A stretch of DNA of 58,321 nt from Clostridia bacterium. GTDB taxonomy: Bacteria; Bacillota; Clostridia; Christensenellales; Borkfalkiaceae. How positions within the stretch are numbered: the stretch's first letter is position 1; the number at the start of each line of letters is the position of its first letter. The notes beneath the pieces are model-generated. The model was not told the origin of the DNA, made no database searches, and was given only the letters and a program-made list of their open reading frames with translations. The stretch is taken from positions 1 to 58,321 of the forward strand of contig CAAGAU010000020.1 in assembly GCA_900767885.1 (NCBI GenBank), written 5' to 3'. Positions 24,256 to 32,569 of the stretch are shown one piece after another. A program made the translations under genes and the position numbers.

Positions 24256-25278
24256 ATGGAAACAGCAAAATTATTCGGTAAATATCACAAACGCCTTTCT
24301 CGTCAGAGCTGGGTCAAGTCCTTGATTTGCGGACTTATAGTCGGTTTTGCGGCTATGCTTATTACTGCTTTCGGTTTGTGGATAGCGGGCGGAAAGATGT
24401 TCTATCTTGCCTTTGCCGCGCTTGCGGTAGGTATCGCAACCACTCCGCTTTTTTACAAATTCGTTTTTAAACCGACGACCAAAGCGGTTGCAAACAAAAT
24501 AGACGAACTCGGTCTTGAAGAAAGAATGATAACCATGACCGAACTCGAAGGCGACGAGTCCTATATGGCTTGCCGTCAGCGCGAAGACACCATCAAGTGT
24601 CTCGGTTCCGTCAGCGAGGGACTTTTAAAATTAGTAGTGTCGGTGCCTATGCTCGTAATTTTGTGCGTTTCTATTCTGCTCGGCGGCGGTATGACGGCGG
24701 TTGCCGCTCTTTCCGGCGCAGGAGTTATAGACAGCGGTAAAGACATTATCGACAATATAAAAGAGGAAAAAATTCCCAGTTATACCATCGAATACGGCGT
24801 CGAAGGCGACGGCACGGTAGAGGGCGCAACCGTTCAGATTATCGAAAAAGGTAAAGACGGTACGATGGTTACCGCGGTAGCGATGCCCGGCAATGCGTTC
24901 GTTATGTGGTCGGACGGACTCGAAGATCCCGTTCGTTGCGAGTACGGCGTAACCGAAGACCTTCAGTTGACCGCTATATTCGTCGAAATTGAGCCGGACG
25001 AAGACGGCGAAGAAGGCGAAGAGGGCGACGAGGGCGGCGATCCCGAAGGTCCTGCCGAACCCGGTAAAGAAGGCGAAGGCAGCGGTAGCGATGGAAACGG
25101 CGGCAACGGCGCGGGCAGCAGCGGCGATCGCAACACGGATAAGGTCGGCGACGGCAAGAAAAACTACGGCGATTACATTGACGACGCAACCGAAAAAGCA
25201 AACGGCAATATGGAAGGTAAAGATTCCGGCGACAAAAAAGTCGTAGGCGACTATTTTGACAATATAAACACTAAATAA
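24256..25278 (+). CDS. Membrane protein with InlB-like repeat and acidic Gly-rich tail
   Basis: This 340-residue protein has an N-terminal membrane region with two segments at about 20-70 and at least one more at 122-157. A divergent InlB-type beta repeat follows at about 174-241 (YGVEGDGTVEGATVQI to LQLTAIFVEI), then an acidic and then Gly/Ser/Asn-rich low-complexity stretch (about 242-300). The C-terminus repeats a GDYIDD / GDYFDN motif. It is the first gene of the MoxR/VWA operon, 23 bp before moxR, behind AAAGGAG. No named family fits the whole protein. It may be the membrane partner or an outward-facing sensor for that system; this is inference from position. Confidence 0.6.
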   Translation: METAKLFGKYHKRLSRQSWVKSLICGLIVGFAAMLITAFGLWIAGGKMFYLAFAALAVGIATTPLFYKFVFKPTTKAVANKIDELGLEERMITMTELEGDESYMACRQREDTIKCLGSVSEGLLKLVVSVPMLVILCVSILLGGGMTAVAALSGAGVIDSGKDIIDNIKEEKIPSYTIEYGVEGDGTVEGATVQIIEKGKDGTMVTAVAMPGNAFVMWSDGLEDPVRCEYGVTEDLQLTAIFVEIEPDEDGEEGEEGDEGGDPEGPAEPGKEGEGSGSDGNGGNGAGSSGDRNTDKVGDGKKNYGDYIDDATEKANGNMEGKDSGDKKVVGDYFDNINTK

Positions 25279-25301
25279 AAATTTTTACAAAGAGATCAGT
25301 T

Positions 25302-26300
25302 ATGGTTACAGAGAAAGACATAGAACAATTCAGCGCACAAATCAATGAAATCTTCAAACAGATTTCCCGCGACGTCATCGGTCAGAAAGACGTTGTCGAA
25401 CACACCGTTATAGCAATGATATCGGGCGGTAACGTACTTCTCGAAGGCGTTCCCGGGGTAGGTAAGACCCGTCTTGTAAGATCGCTCGGCAGAGTATTCG
25501 ATCTTCCCTTCTCGCGTATTCAGTTCACCCCCGACCTCATGCCGGCGGACGTAACGGGTACCAACATTATAGTAAAAGACGAAAACGGCAATTCGAGTTT
25601 CCGTTTCCAGCCCGGTCCTATCTTCAGCAATATAATTCTTGCCGACGAAATAAACCGTGCCACGCCGAAAACCCAATCGGCTCTCCTCGAGGCAATGCAG
25701 GAGCATACCGTTACGGTAATGGGCGTTTCGAGAAAACTTGCCGAACCTTTCTTCGTTCTGGCAACGCAAAACCCGATCGAACAGGACGGTACTTATCCGT
25801 TGCCCGAAGCGCAAATGGACCGTTTTATGTTTAAACTCATAGTTCCCAACCCGAGTCTTGACGAACTTATGCAAATAGTCGACATGACTCAGAAGACTAT
25901 GGCGGAAGTCGCCGAAGCGGCTTGTAACGGCGAGCAGCTTCTCCGCATGAGAGAAACCGCAAATCAGATTCCCGTAGCGAACGACGTATTGCGTTACGCT
26001 ATGACTCTGACCTCGGCTACTCACCCCAACAGCGAAAACGCTACCGAGGCCGCAAAACACTACGTAAGGGTAGGCGCAAGCCCCCGTGCAGGTCAGGCGC
26101 TTATATCGGCGGCAAAAGTCGTTGCTCTTATCAAGGGCAGATTCAACGTTGCTTATTCCGATATAGACGAACTTGCAAAACCCGTTTTGCGCCATCGTCT
26201 TAAACTCAACTTCGAGGCAATCGCCGAGAGAGTTTCCGCCGACGAGATAGTAGAAATGATAGTCGCGGAAGTTAAAAAGAACTTTAAGGCAAGTAAATAA
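25302..26300 (+). CDS. MoxR-family AAA+ ATPase
   Basis: This 332-residue cytoplasmic AAA+ ATPase belongs to the MoxR branch, whose members act as chaperone-like machines with VWA-domain proteins in assembling or activating enzyme and surface complexes. Visible elements are Walker A G49-T56 (GVPGVGKT), Walker B ending D115-E116 (IILADEINRA), sensor-1 N157 in ATQNPIEQ, and R174 in MDRFMFK as a candidate arginine finger. Length is normal. The genes that follow, a DUF58 protein and two VWA membrane proteins, are the standard partners. An unusually structured 244-bp gap separates it from the DUF58 gene. Confidence 0.93.
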   Translation: MVTEKDIEQFSAQINEIFKQISRDVIGQKDVVEHTVIAMISGGNVLLEGVPGVGKTRLVRSLGRVFDLPFSRIQFTPDLMPADVTGTNIIVKDENGNSSFRFQPGPIFSNIILADEINRATPKTQSALLEAMQEHTVTVMGVSRKLAEPFFVLATQNPIEQDGTYPLPEAQMDRFMFKLIVPNPSLDELMQIVDMTQKTMAEVAEAACNGEQLLRMRETANQIPVANDVLRYAMTLTSATHPNSENATEAAKHYVRVGASPRAGQALISAAKVVALIKGRFNVAYSDIDELAKPVLRHRLKLNFEAIAERVSADEIVEMIVAEVKKNFKASK

Positions 26301-26348
26301 AATTTATTTGTAAAGTTTGTAAAAACCGATAAACTGATTGATAACACT

Positions 26349-26450
26349 GGGGAGGGCAAGTTTTTTGCCGCCCCGGTTTGTGCAGTTATAGGGGCGGTAA
26401 AAAACGCCCCGATATAACTCAATCGGTTGTGCGGAGCGATAAAAACGCTC
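26349..26450 (+). promoter_or_regulatory. Alternative hairpin cluster between moxR and the DUF58 gene
   Basis: Stem 1 is GGGG plus GGCAA (26349-26359) with TTGCC plus CCCC (26365-26374). Stem 2 is CCGCCCC (26368-26374) with GGGGCGG (26391-26397), and it competes with stems 1 and 3. Stem 3 is GTTATAGGGGCG (26385-26396) with CGCCCC and ATATAAC (26405-26418). Stem 4 is GAGCG/CGCTC (26434-26438/26446-26450). A set of exclusive folds like this is typical of attenuators or regulatory RNA. No long T tail follows, so simple termination is doubtful. Confidence 0.5.
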
Positions 26451-26544
26451 AATCATAACGCGATTATCGGCATATACGCCGCGAATATGATTTTCGTGCG
26501 GCAACCGCGCGCGCTTGCGCGTTGACTAATTTCGGAGTGAACGA

Positions 26545-27444
26545 ATGAAAGTTTCTTATCTCAACGACCAATTTTTCAGTCGGCTCGAGACTTTATCATT
26601 AAACTTAAAATCAAATCTTGCCGGCTATTTCGGAGGTAAGCATCTCGTGAACACTTACGGGCAAACCGTAGAGTTTGCGGACTTCCGCGAATATCAGTTG
26701 GGAGACGATATCCGCCGTATAGACTGGAACTTATACAGCAGATTCGAGAAATATTTCCTTAAACTTTTTACCGACGAACGCCAGATGCAGATTCAGGTGT
26801 TTATAGACTGTTCGGCTTCTATGGGCAAGGACGCGCCGGAAAAGGCGGCTTACGTTATAGGCACCGCTTCCGCGCTCGGCTTTCTTGCGGTACAAAATAT
26901 GGACAAACTTACGTTTAACGTAATGCACGGCGACAAGGCCGAAAACCCGTGGGGAACGATAGTCGGCAAAACGTCGTTTTTCCGCTCGGTAGGGCAACTC
27001 GAAAACGTGCAGTTCGACGGCGACGTCGATATCGAAAAGTGCGTTTCGTCATGTCCCGATACGGGTACCAATAACGGTCTGACCGTTATAATTTCCGACT
27101 TTTTTACGGACAGCAACTGGAAAAAAGCGGTTGAATATCTTCTTTACAAACGCAGACAGGTTTTGCTCGTTCAGATTATGACCCCCGACGAGATAGAACC
27201 TTCTTATGACGGGCGCGTTACGCTTATAGATTCCGAATCCGCCGCTTTGGAGGACGGAAAAAATATGCGTTTCCGTATTACGCGCAACGAGCAGATGGCT
27301 TACGCTATGGCTCTGGACGATTTCAGACGCGATATTAAAAACTTCTGCTCAAAACGCGACGTAGGTTACGTTTCCGTTTCTTCCGGCCAGCCGATTGAAA
27401 AGGTTTTGTTCGGCGAGTTGTTAAAGGTTGGTGTAATGTCATGA
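26545..27444 (+). CDS. DUF58 family protein (MoxR partner)
   Basis: This 299-residue DUF58 protein has the conserved N-terminal motif DFREYQLGDDIRRIDW (about residues 46-61) and a degenerate von Willebrand A-type fold with a metal-site start DCSAS at D88. DUF58 proteins almost always sit beside moxR and are thought to link the ATPase to membrane VWA partners. There is no membrane segment, so it should be cytoplasmic. The last four bases overlap the next gene (ATGA), giving coupled translation. The start follows a CGGAG site. Confidence 0.9.
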   Translation: MKVSYLNDQFFSRLETLSLNLKSNLAGYFGGKHLVNTYGQTVEFADFREYQLGDDIRRIDWNLYSRFEKYFLKLFTDERQMQIQVFIDCSASMGKDAPEKAAYVIGTASALGFLAVQNMDKLTFNVMHGDKAENPWGTIVGKTSFFRSVGQLENVQFDGDVDIEKCVSSCPDTGTNNGLTVIISDFFTDSNWKKAVEYLLYKRRQVLLVQIMTPDEIEPSYDGRVTLIDSESAALEDGKNMRFRITRNEQMAYAMALDDFRRDIKNFCSKRDVGYVSVSSGQPIEKVLFGELLKVGVMS

Positions 27445-29492
27445 GTTTATTGATTCCCCTTGGTCTTTTGGGATTGTTGGGCATAGTCGCTTTGATTATA
27501 ATTTACATAATTAAGCCTAACTATCAGCAAAAGTTCGTAACGAGTACCTACGTATGGCAACTCGCTAAAAAATACAGAAAAAAGAAGATTCCTTTAAACA
27601 GATTAAGGGATATTTTACTTGTAATCTGTCAGATTCTTATAGTTACGGCTTGCGCGCTTATTTTGTCCAAACCCGCGCTTATTACGGGCGTTAAAACCGA
27701 CAAACCCGAGATAATAGCGGTTATAGATTCTTCGGCAAGCATGCTTACCAAAGGCGACGACGGCAAAACGAGATTCGAGCGTGCGGTTTCGGCAACGCGC
27801 AAACTCGTTGCGGATACGCTCAAAGCCGACGGAAAAGCATCGGTCATTTTCGCAAACGAATCGCCCTACTACCTCTTGCAGGAAGTCGGTGCGGACGAAA
27901 CGACAAATGCCGACGACACTTTGAGCGCGTTGACTACAGACAATTGCGGTTTCGGCGTGTCGGATATAAACGGCGCGTTGAAAATGTGTAACGACGTTGT
28001 CGCCGAAAAACCCGAAACGCGTATATACGTTTATACCGACAACAGTTACATCCGCGTTCCCGACGGCGTAACGCTTAAACGGAGCGAGGTCGTGAGCGAA
28101 GACGAGTGGAATATATCCGTTCTCAACGCTTACGTCGAAAAAGTGGACAACTATTACAACCTGAACGTAGAAATAGGCTGTTATTCCGCTCAACCCCGCA
28201 CGGTAAACGTAAAGACGGTTATTACGGGTTCGACCAACGCGGACGGTACTTTAAAAAAACCCGTAACGCTTACCGATTCCGTATTATGCAAAGATGAATC
28301 CACTTACAGAATAGCATGGCAGTCGGTTGCTACCGACGACGTGGAAGGCGACGTTAAAAGCGACCATCTGAGAGTGTTCAGTCTGTACGACGAAACGACT
28401 AAACTCGACGACAGATTCAACGATTTCGAAAAGATTTCGATAACTATAGACGCAGGCGAAGAAGATAGTTTTACCGCGGATAATTCCTTTGAGGTGTACG
28501 GCGGTAAAAAGCACGAAATTAAAATTCAGTATTACAGCAAACTCGACAATCAGCCCGGACAAAACCCCTTCGTAAGGGCGACTTTGTACGCTTTGCAGTC
28601 GAGATATGCCGATAACTGGAAAATAACTCTCGACGAGGTCGGCAGCGAGCAGACCCCCGCGATTAAAGGTTACGACTATTACATATTCGAGCATGTCATG
28701 CCCGACGCAATGCCTACCGACGGCTTTGTATTCCTTATTCACCCCGACAAGGCTCCGACAGGTTCGGGATTGTCCCTCGGCGGCGAATACGAATTGCCCG
28801 ATAAGGGCGAATTCGACGGCGGAGAACTTTCTTACGGCACAGACGGCGAAAGCAGTCCGCTGCTCAGAGAGGTAAAACCGACGAATATCAGCGTAAAACA
28901 GTACAGAAGGGTAAACGATTACGACGATTCGTACAAGTGCATTATGACTACCACCGACGGTTATCCGGCATTGTTATTCAAAAACGAGCCTTCGGTTAAA
29001 GTGGCTGTGCTTACGTTCAGTCTGCACTTCTCAAACCTTCCGCTGTTACCCGAATTCCCGTTGCTTATGGATAACGTTTTCAGCAACGTTTTCAAACCCG
29101 CTACCGATAACTATGCGTATGAAGTCAACGGAAAAGTCGTGCTTAACTGCATGGGCGAGGCTCTTACGCTGAAAGGTTCCGGACCTGAAATCAAGTTCAG
29201 TACCTTCCCCGCCGAATATAAACCCACGGTTATTGGCGCGTATACGGTTACTCAGGCTGTTCCGTTTTTGGGTATGGGCGACGACGGAAAAGTAAAAACG
29301 CTCGAAGATACGTTCTTCGTTCATATAAACGAGGACGAACTTAATATTTTTGCAGTTCACGAAGAATTATTCAATCCGTTCAATTCGAGAGTCGCGACGG
29401 ATTATCAAAAAGACTTACTGCTCTATCTGGCAATCGCGCTCGTAGCGTTGCTCTTTATAGAGTGGATACTTAAGATTACGGATAACGTTTAA
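27441..29492 (+). CDS. BatA-like membrane protein with VWA domain
   Basis: This 683-residue membrane protein has two N-terminal helices (about 5-24 and 55-75) in the BatA N-terminal style and then an extracytoplasmic VWA domain from about 88. It carries a full metal-site motif DSSAS starting at D96 (IAVIDSSASM). A long beta-rich region follows, and a C-terminal helix (about 658-679) precedes a short positively charged end. It belongs to the MoxR/VWA module. Relatives such as BatA/BatB affect aerotolerance, envelope integrity or virulence in other bacteria, but the mechanism is not settled. A GGGGAGGAGG site just after its stop serves the next gene 18 bp on. Confidence 0.85.
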   Translation: MSLLIPLGLLGLLGIVALIIIYIIKPNYQQKFVTSTYVWQLAKKYRKKKIPLNRLRDILLVICQILIVTACALILSKPALITGVKTDKPEIIAVIDSSASMLTKGDDGKTRFERAVSATRKLVADTLKADGKASVIFANESPYYLLQEVGADETTNADDTLSALTTDNCGFGVSDINGALKMCNDVVAEKPETRIYVYTDNSYIRVPDGVTLKRSEVVSEDEWNISVLNAYVEKVDNYYNLNVEIGCYSAQPRTVNVKTVITGSTNADGTLKKPVTLTDSVLCKDESTYRIAWQSVATDDVEGDVKSDHLRVFSLYDETTKLDDRFNDFEKISITIDAGEEDSFTADNSFEVYGGKKHEIKIQYYSKLDNQPGQNPFVRATLYALQSRYADNWKITLDEVGSEQTPAIKGYDYYIFEHVMPDAMPTDGFVFLIHPDKAPTGSGLSLGGEYELPDKGEFDGGELSYGTDGESSPLLREVKPTNISVKQYRRVNDYDDSYKCIMTTTDGYPALLFKNEPSVKVAVLTFSLHFSNLPLLPEFPLLMDNVFSNVFKPATDNYAYEVNGKVVLNCMGEALTLKGSGPEIKFSTFPAEYKPTVIGAYTVTQAVPFLGMGDDGKVKTLEDTFFVHINEDELNIFAVHEELFNPFNSRVATDYQKDLLLYLAIALVALLFIEWILKITDNV

Positions 29493-29509
29493 GGGGAGGA
29501 GGACATTTT

Positions 29510-32497
29510 ATGAGAAGACTTTGGTTAGAATTTACTCACCCCTGGCTGTTACTGTTGCTTATACCCGCAATCGCGTTGGTGCTTATTCCTTATTTCAAAA
29601 CCGCAAAAAGGTTCAGAAGAACGCGCAATAAGATAACTACCGTGGTATTGCAGCTTATAGTAATGGTCTTGTCGATAACCGTGTTGTCGGGGCTTACCGT
29701 ACACGCGGAGATAAACAACAAGAACAATAAAGTTATTTTGCTCGTAGACGTTTCGGATACCGAAGAAACCGCGCAGGAAAGCAGGGACAACTTTGTTTCT
29801 TCCGCTCTTCACGCGGGTAAATTCGATAAGTTCGACATAGGTATAGTTACTTTCGGTTACAATCAGGTTTATGCCGTTCCGTTTACCGATAAGACGAAAG
29901 ACGCGTATAATAAATATTTGAACGCGCCCAAGCCCGACACTACGGCGACGGATATAGCGAGCGCGCTTACTTACGCGGCGGGATTATTCCCCGAAAACTG
30001 CGTGGGTAAAATAGTGCTTGTGTCCGACGGTAAAGAAACCGATAACGAGGCTCTTTCGGTAATCCGCGCGATAAGCGCAAAGGGTATTACCGTAGACGCG
30101 GCAAATATTAAATCCGGATTTACCGATAAAGACGTAATGGTAACTTCGGTCGAGATGCCCGACTATCACGTGGCAGGCGGCGAAGTTCTCAATCTTAAAG
30201 TTACCGTATCGGGTTCTAACTTCAAAGAGAAAAGACCCGGCGAGAAAAAAGAAAGTGCAAAACTCGTTTTGTACGATAACGGCAAGGAAGTAGTTTCCGA
30301 CCCGGAAAAAAGCGTAGTCGGCTCGGCGGAAATCGAAGTGGATAACGGAGAACAGAGCGTCAACCTTTCGGTTTTGCTGCAAGGCAACGATCCGCTGCAT
30401 CGTTTAGAGGTTAGATTGGTGCAGAATTCCGGCGGAGCGTTAGAGCAGAACGACTCCTACACCACTTATTATCTGGTCGAGGTGTTTGACAGAGTGCTTA
30501 TCCTCGAACGCGGCGAAAAAACGGGCGAGGGCAGTTACGCCAATTCGGACGCGCTTGTGGAACTTCTGAAAGGAGAAGGTTTTACCCCGACCGTAGTAAA
30601 CGTGTCCGACGAACAACAGGCGGGTTCGATACCCAAATCGGTTGACGAACTCAGACTTTACGATCAGGTTATTTTAAACAACATTTCCAACGCCGACCTC
30701 GAAAAGAACAAAAACGTTCCCGAGCAGTTCGTAAAAAATCTTTATTCTTACGTTCACGATTTCGGCGGAGGCTTGTTTACGACCGGCGGACAGGACGAAA
30801 CCGGTACCAAATCCAACGCTTACAGGCGCGAAGATTTATACGGCACGCTTTTGCAGTCGATGTTGCCCGTACAGGCGATAGAGTACACATCGCCCGTAGC
30901 GGTTATGATTATAATCGACCGTTCGGGTTCTATGTCGACGGCGGCGGCAGGCGGATTTACCTGTCTTGAATGGGCAAAACAGGCGGCGGGCGAATCGCTC
31001 AACGCGTTGACCGAAAGGGATTACGTCGGCGTAATGACGCTCGACAGTTACGAGAATTACATTATTCCGCTTACGCCTATGACTCAGAAAGAATCCGTTT
31101 TGAGTTCGCTGCGCGACAAATTGGAAACGACGGGCGGCGGAACGGTGTTCACGCCGGCTATACAGACCGCTTCGATTGCGCTTAAAGCAAACAAGATGGT
31201 AGACCGCAGACATATAATCGTTATATCCGACGGTGCGATGAGCGATAATAAAGAAGCGCTTAAAACCATTCTTCATAATAACTATATTTCGGATAAAATA
31301 ACTCTTTCCGTGGTAGGTATCAATATCGCGGATAAAGACACCGCAGTAATGCAGGAACTCATCGACGCCGCAGGCGGACAGGACAGCGGTGTGGAAGGCG
31401 GCAGGAAAGTTTTGTCGTTTTCCAAAGAAAACCTCGATAAATTGCCCCCCGCTTTGCGTGAAGAACTTCAGGCTCCGCAGATAAAAGCGGTAAACGACAA
31501 ACAGCCTTTTAACGTATCGGTTTACGATAAAACGTCGAACATAGTTAAAGGCATGACGTACATTACCGAGGAACAGACGATTAAAGATCCGAAAACCGGC
31601 GAAGATATAAAAATATCCGTAAGCACCTCGCAATTAGAATCGCCCAAACTCGGCAGGTTCTACGGTACAAAGGTGCGAAGTAAGGATTATCTCGTGCTGA
31701 CGGGCGACTACGAAGTACCTCTGTACGCGCAGTGGAAGTTCGGTAAGGGTACGGTAGGAAGTCTTATGACCGACCTGCAAGGTACTCACGGCGCGAACAA
31801 CGAGTTTATGCAGTCGGCGGTAGGTAAAAAACTTATCGGCAATATAGTAAGCAATCTTATGCCGGTTTCGAGCGTAAGACAAGCGGAAATGAATATCGAA
31901 CTCGACGAGGATAACTATACCAACCGGGTGAACATATTTACGACTTTGAACGACGGCGAAACGATAGAGGGTACTATAACCGACGTTGCCGAGGGAGAAA
32001 CGAGCGCGATTTCGATGAATGCGGTTACCGAAAGGCATGAGGACGACGCGGTTTACGTAACTACGTCGCTGTCCGAAAGCAACGGTTACGGCAGATGTTT
32101 GTTTACGGTGCGCAAAGCGGGCGTTTACCTTATTACTCTTACCAAAAAAGACGCGGAAGGCAACGTTATTTCCGTAAGCACCAAGTACAAAAGTTTCGCT
32201 TATTCCGAGGAGTACGATACTTCGATACAAAACAAGAAGATCGATTATAACGCGGAATTCTTCATTCCGCTTACCGAGGCGGGCAAAGGTTTGTTTATAC
32301 CCGACGTGGAAGACCCGTCGGTGATATATGATAATTTCCAGAAAACGCTTGAAAGAGTGTTTGATCCGAGATATGCGTTCATGATAATAGCCATAGTGCT
32401 TTTCGTAACCGAAATCGCGGTAAGAAAGTTCAAATTCAAGTGGCCGCACGAGATTATCGGCGCTTTGATGGCGAAAAAAAGAGGCACGAAGGGGTAA
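29510..32497 (+). CDS. Membrane protein with two VWA domains
   Basis: This 995-residue protein has two N-terminal helices (about 10-30 and 42-63) and two VWA-type domains. The first starts at D80 (VDVSDTEE) and has lost the DxSxS metal motif. The second starts at D470 (IIIDRSGSM) and keeps it, with a TGGGT stretch further on. A C-terminal helix (about 958-978) and a basic tail close the protein. The pairing of a degenerate and an intact domain suggests one structural and one metal-dependent binding site. It is the largest partner of the MoxR module and lies directly before a lipoprotein gene with no terminator between, so the surface protein may be co-expressed with the machine. Confidence 0.85.
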   Translation: MRRLWLEFTHPWLLLLLIPAIALVLIPYFKTAKRFRRTRNKITTVVLQLIVMVLSITVLSGLTVHAEINNKNNKVILLVDVSDTEETAQESRDNFVSSALHAGKFDKFDIGIVTFGYNQVYAVPFTDKTKDAYNKYLNAPKPDTTATDIASALTYAAGLFPENCVGKIVLVSDGKETDNEALSVIRAISAKGITVDAANIKSGFTDKDVMVTSVEMPDYHVAGGEVLNLKVTVSGSNFKEKRPGEKKESAKLVLYDNGKEVVSDPEKSVVGSAEIEVDNGEQSVNLSVLLQGNDPLHRLEVRLVQNSGGALEQNDSYTTYYLVEVFDRVLILERGEKTGEGSYANSDALVELLKGEGFTPTVVNVSDEQQAGSIPKSVDELRLYDQVILNNISNADLEKNKNVPEQFVKNLYSYVHDFGGGLFTTGGQDETGTKSNAYRREDLYGTLLQSMLPVQAIEYTSPVAVMIIIDRSGSMSTAAAGGFTCLEWAKQAAGESLNALTERDYVGVMTLDSYENYIIPLTPMTQKESVLSSLRDKLETTGGGTVFTPAIQTASIALKANKMVDRRHIIVISDGAMSDNKEALKTILHNNYISDKITLSVVGINIADKDTAVMQELIDAAGGQDSGVEGGRKVLSFSKENLDKLPPALREELQAPQIKAVNDKQPFNVSVYDKTSNIVKGMTYITEEQTIKDPKTGEDIKISVSTSQLESPKLGRFYGTKVRSKDYLVLTGDYEVPLYAQWKFGKGTVGSLMTDLQGTHGANNEFMQSAVGKKLIGNIVSNLMPVSSVRQAEMNIELDEDNYTNRVNIFTTLNDGETIEGTITDVAEGETSAISMNAVTERHEDDAVYVTTSLSESNGYGRCLFTVRKAGVYLITLTKKDAEGNVISVSTKYKSFAYSEEYDTSIQNKKIDYNAEFFIPLTEAGKGLFIPDVEDPSVIYDNFQKTLERVFDPRYAFMIIAIVLFVTEIAVRKFKFKWPHEIIGALMAKKRGTKG

Positions 32498-32569
32498 AAC
32501 CGCTTTCGCGCTTTGCCTTACGGGCGACGGACTTTCAGACGACTCTGAAACAGGAGATTAAGTTCATAG

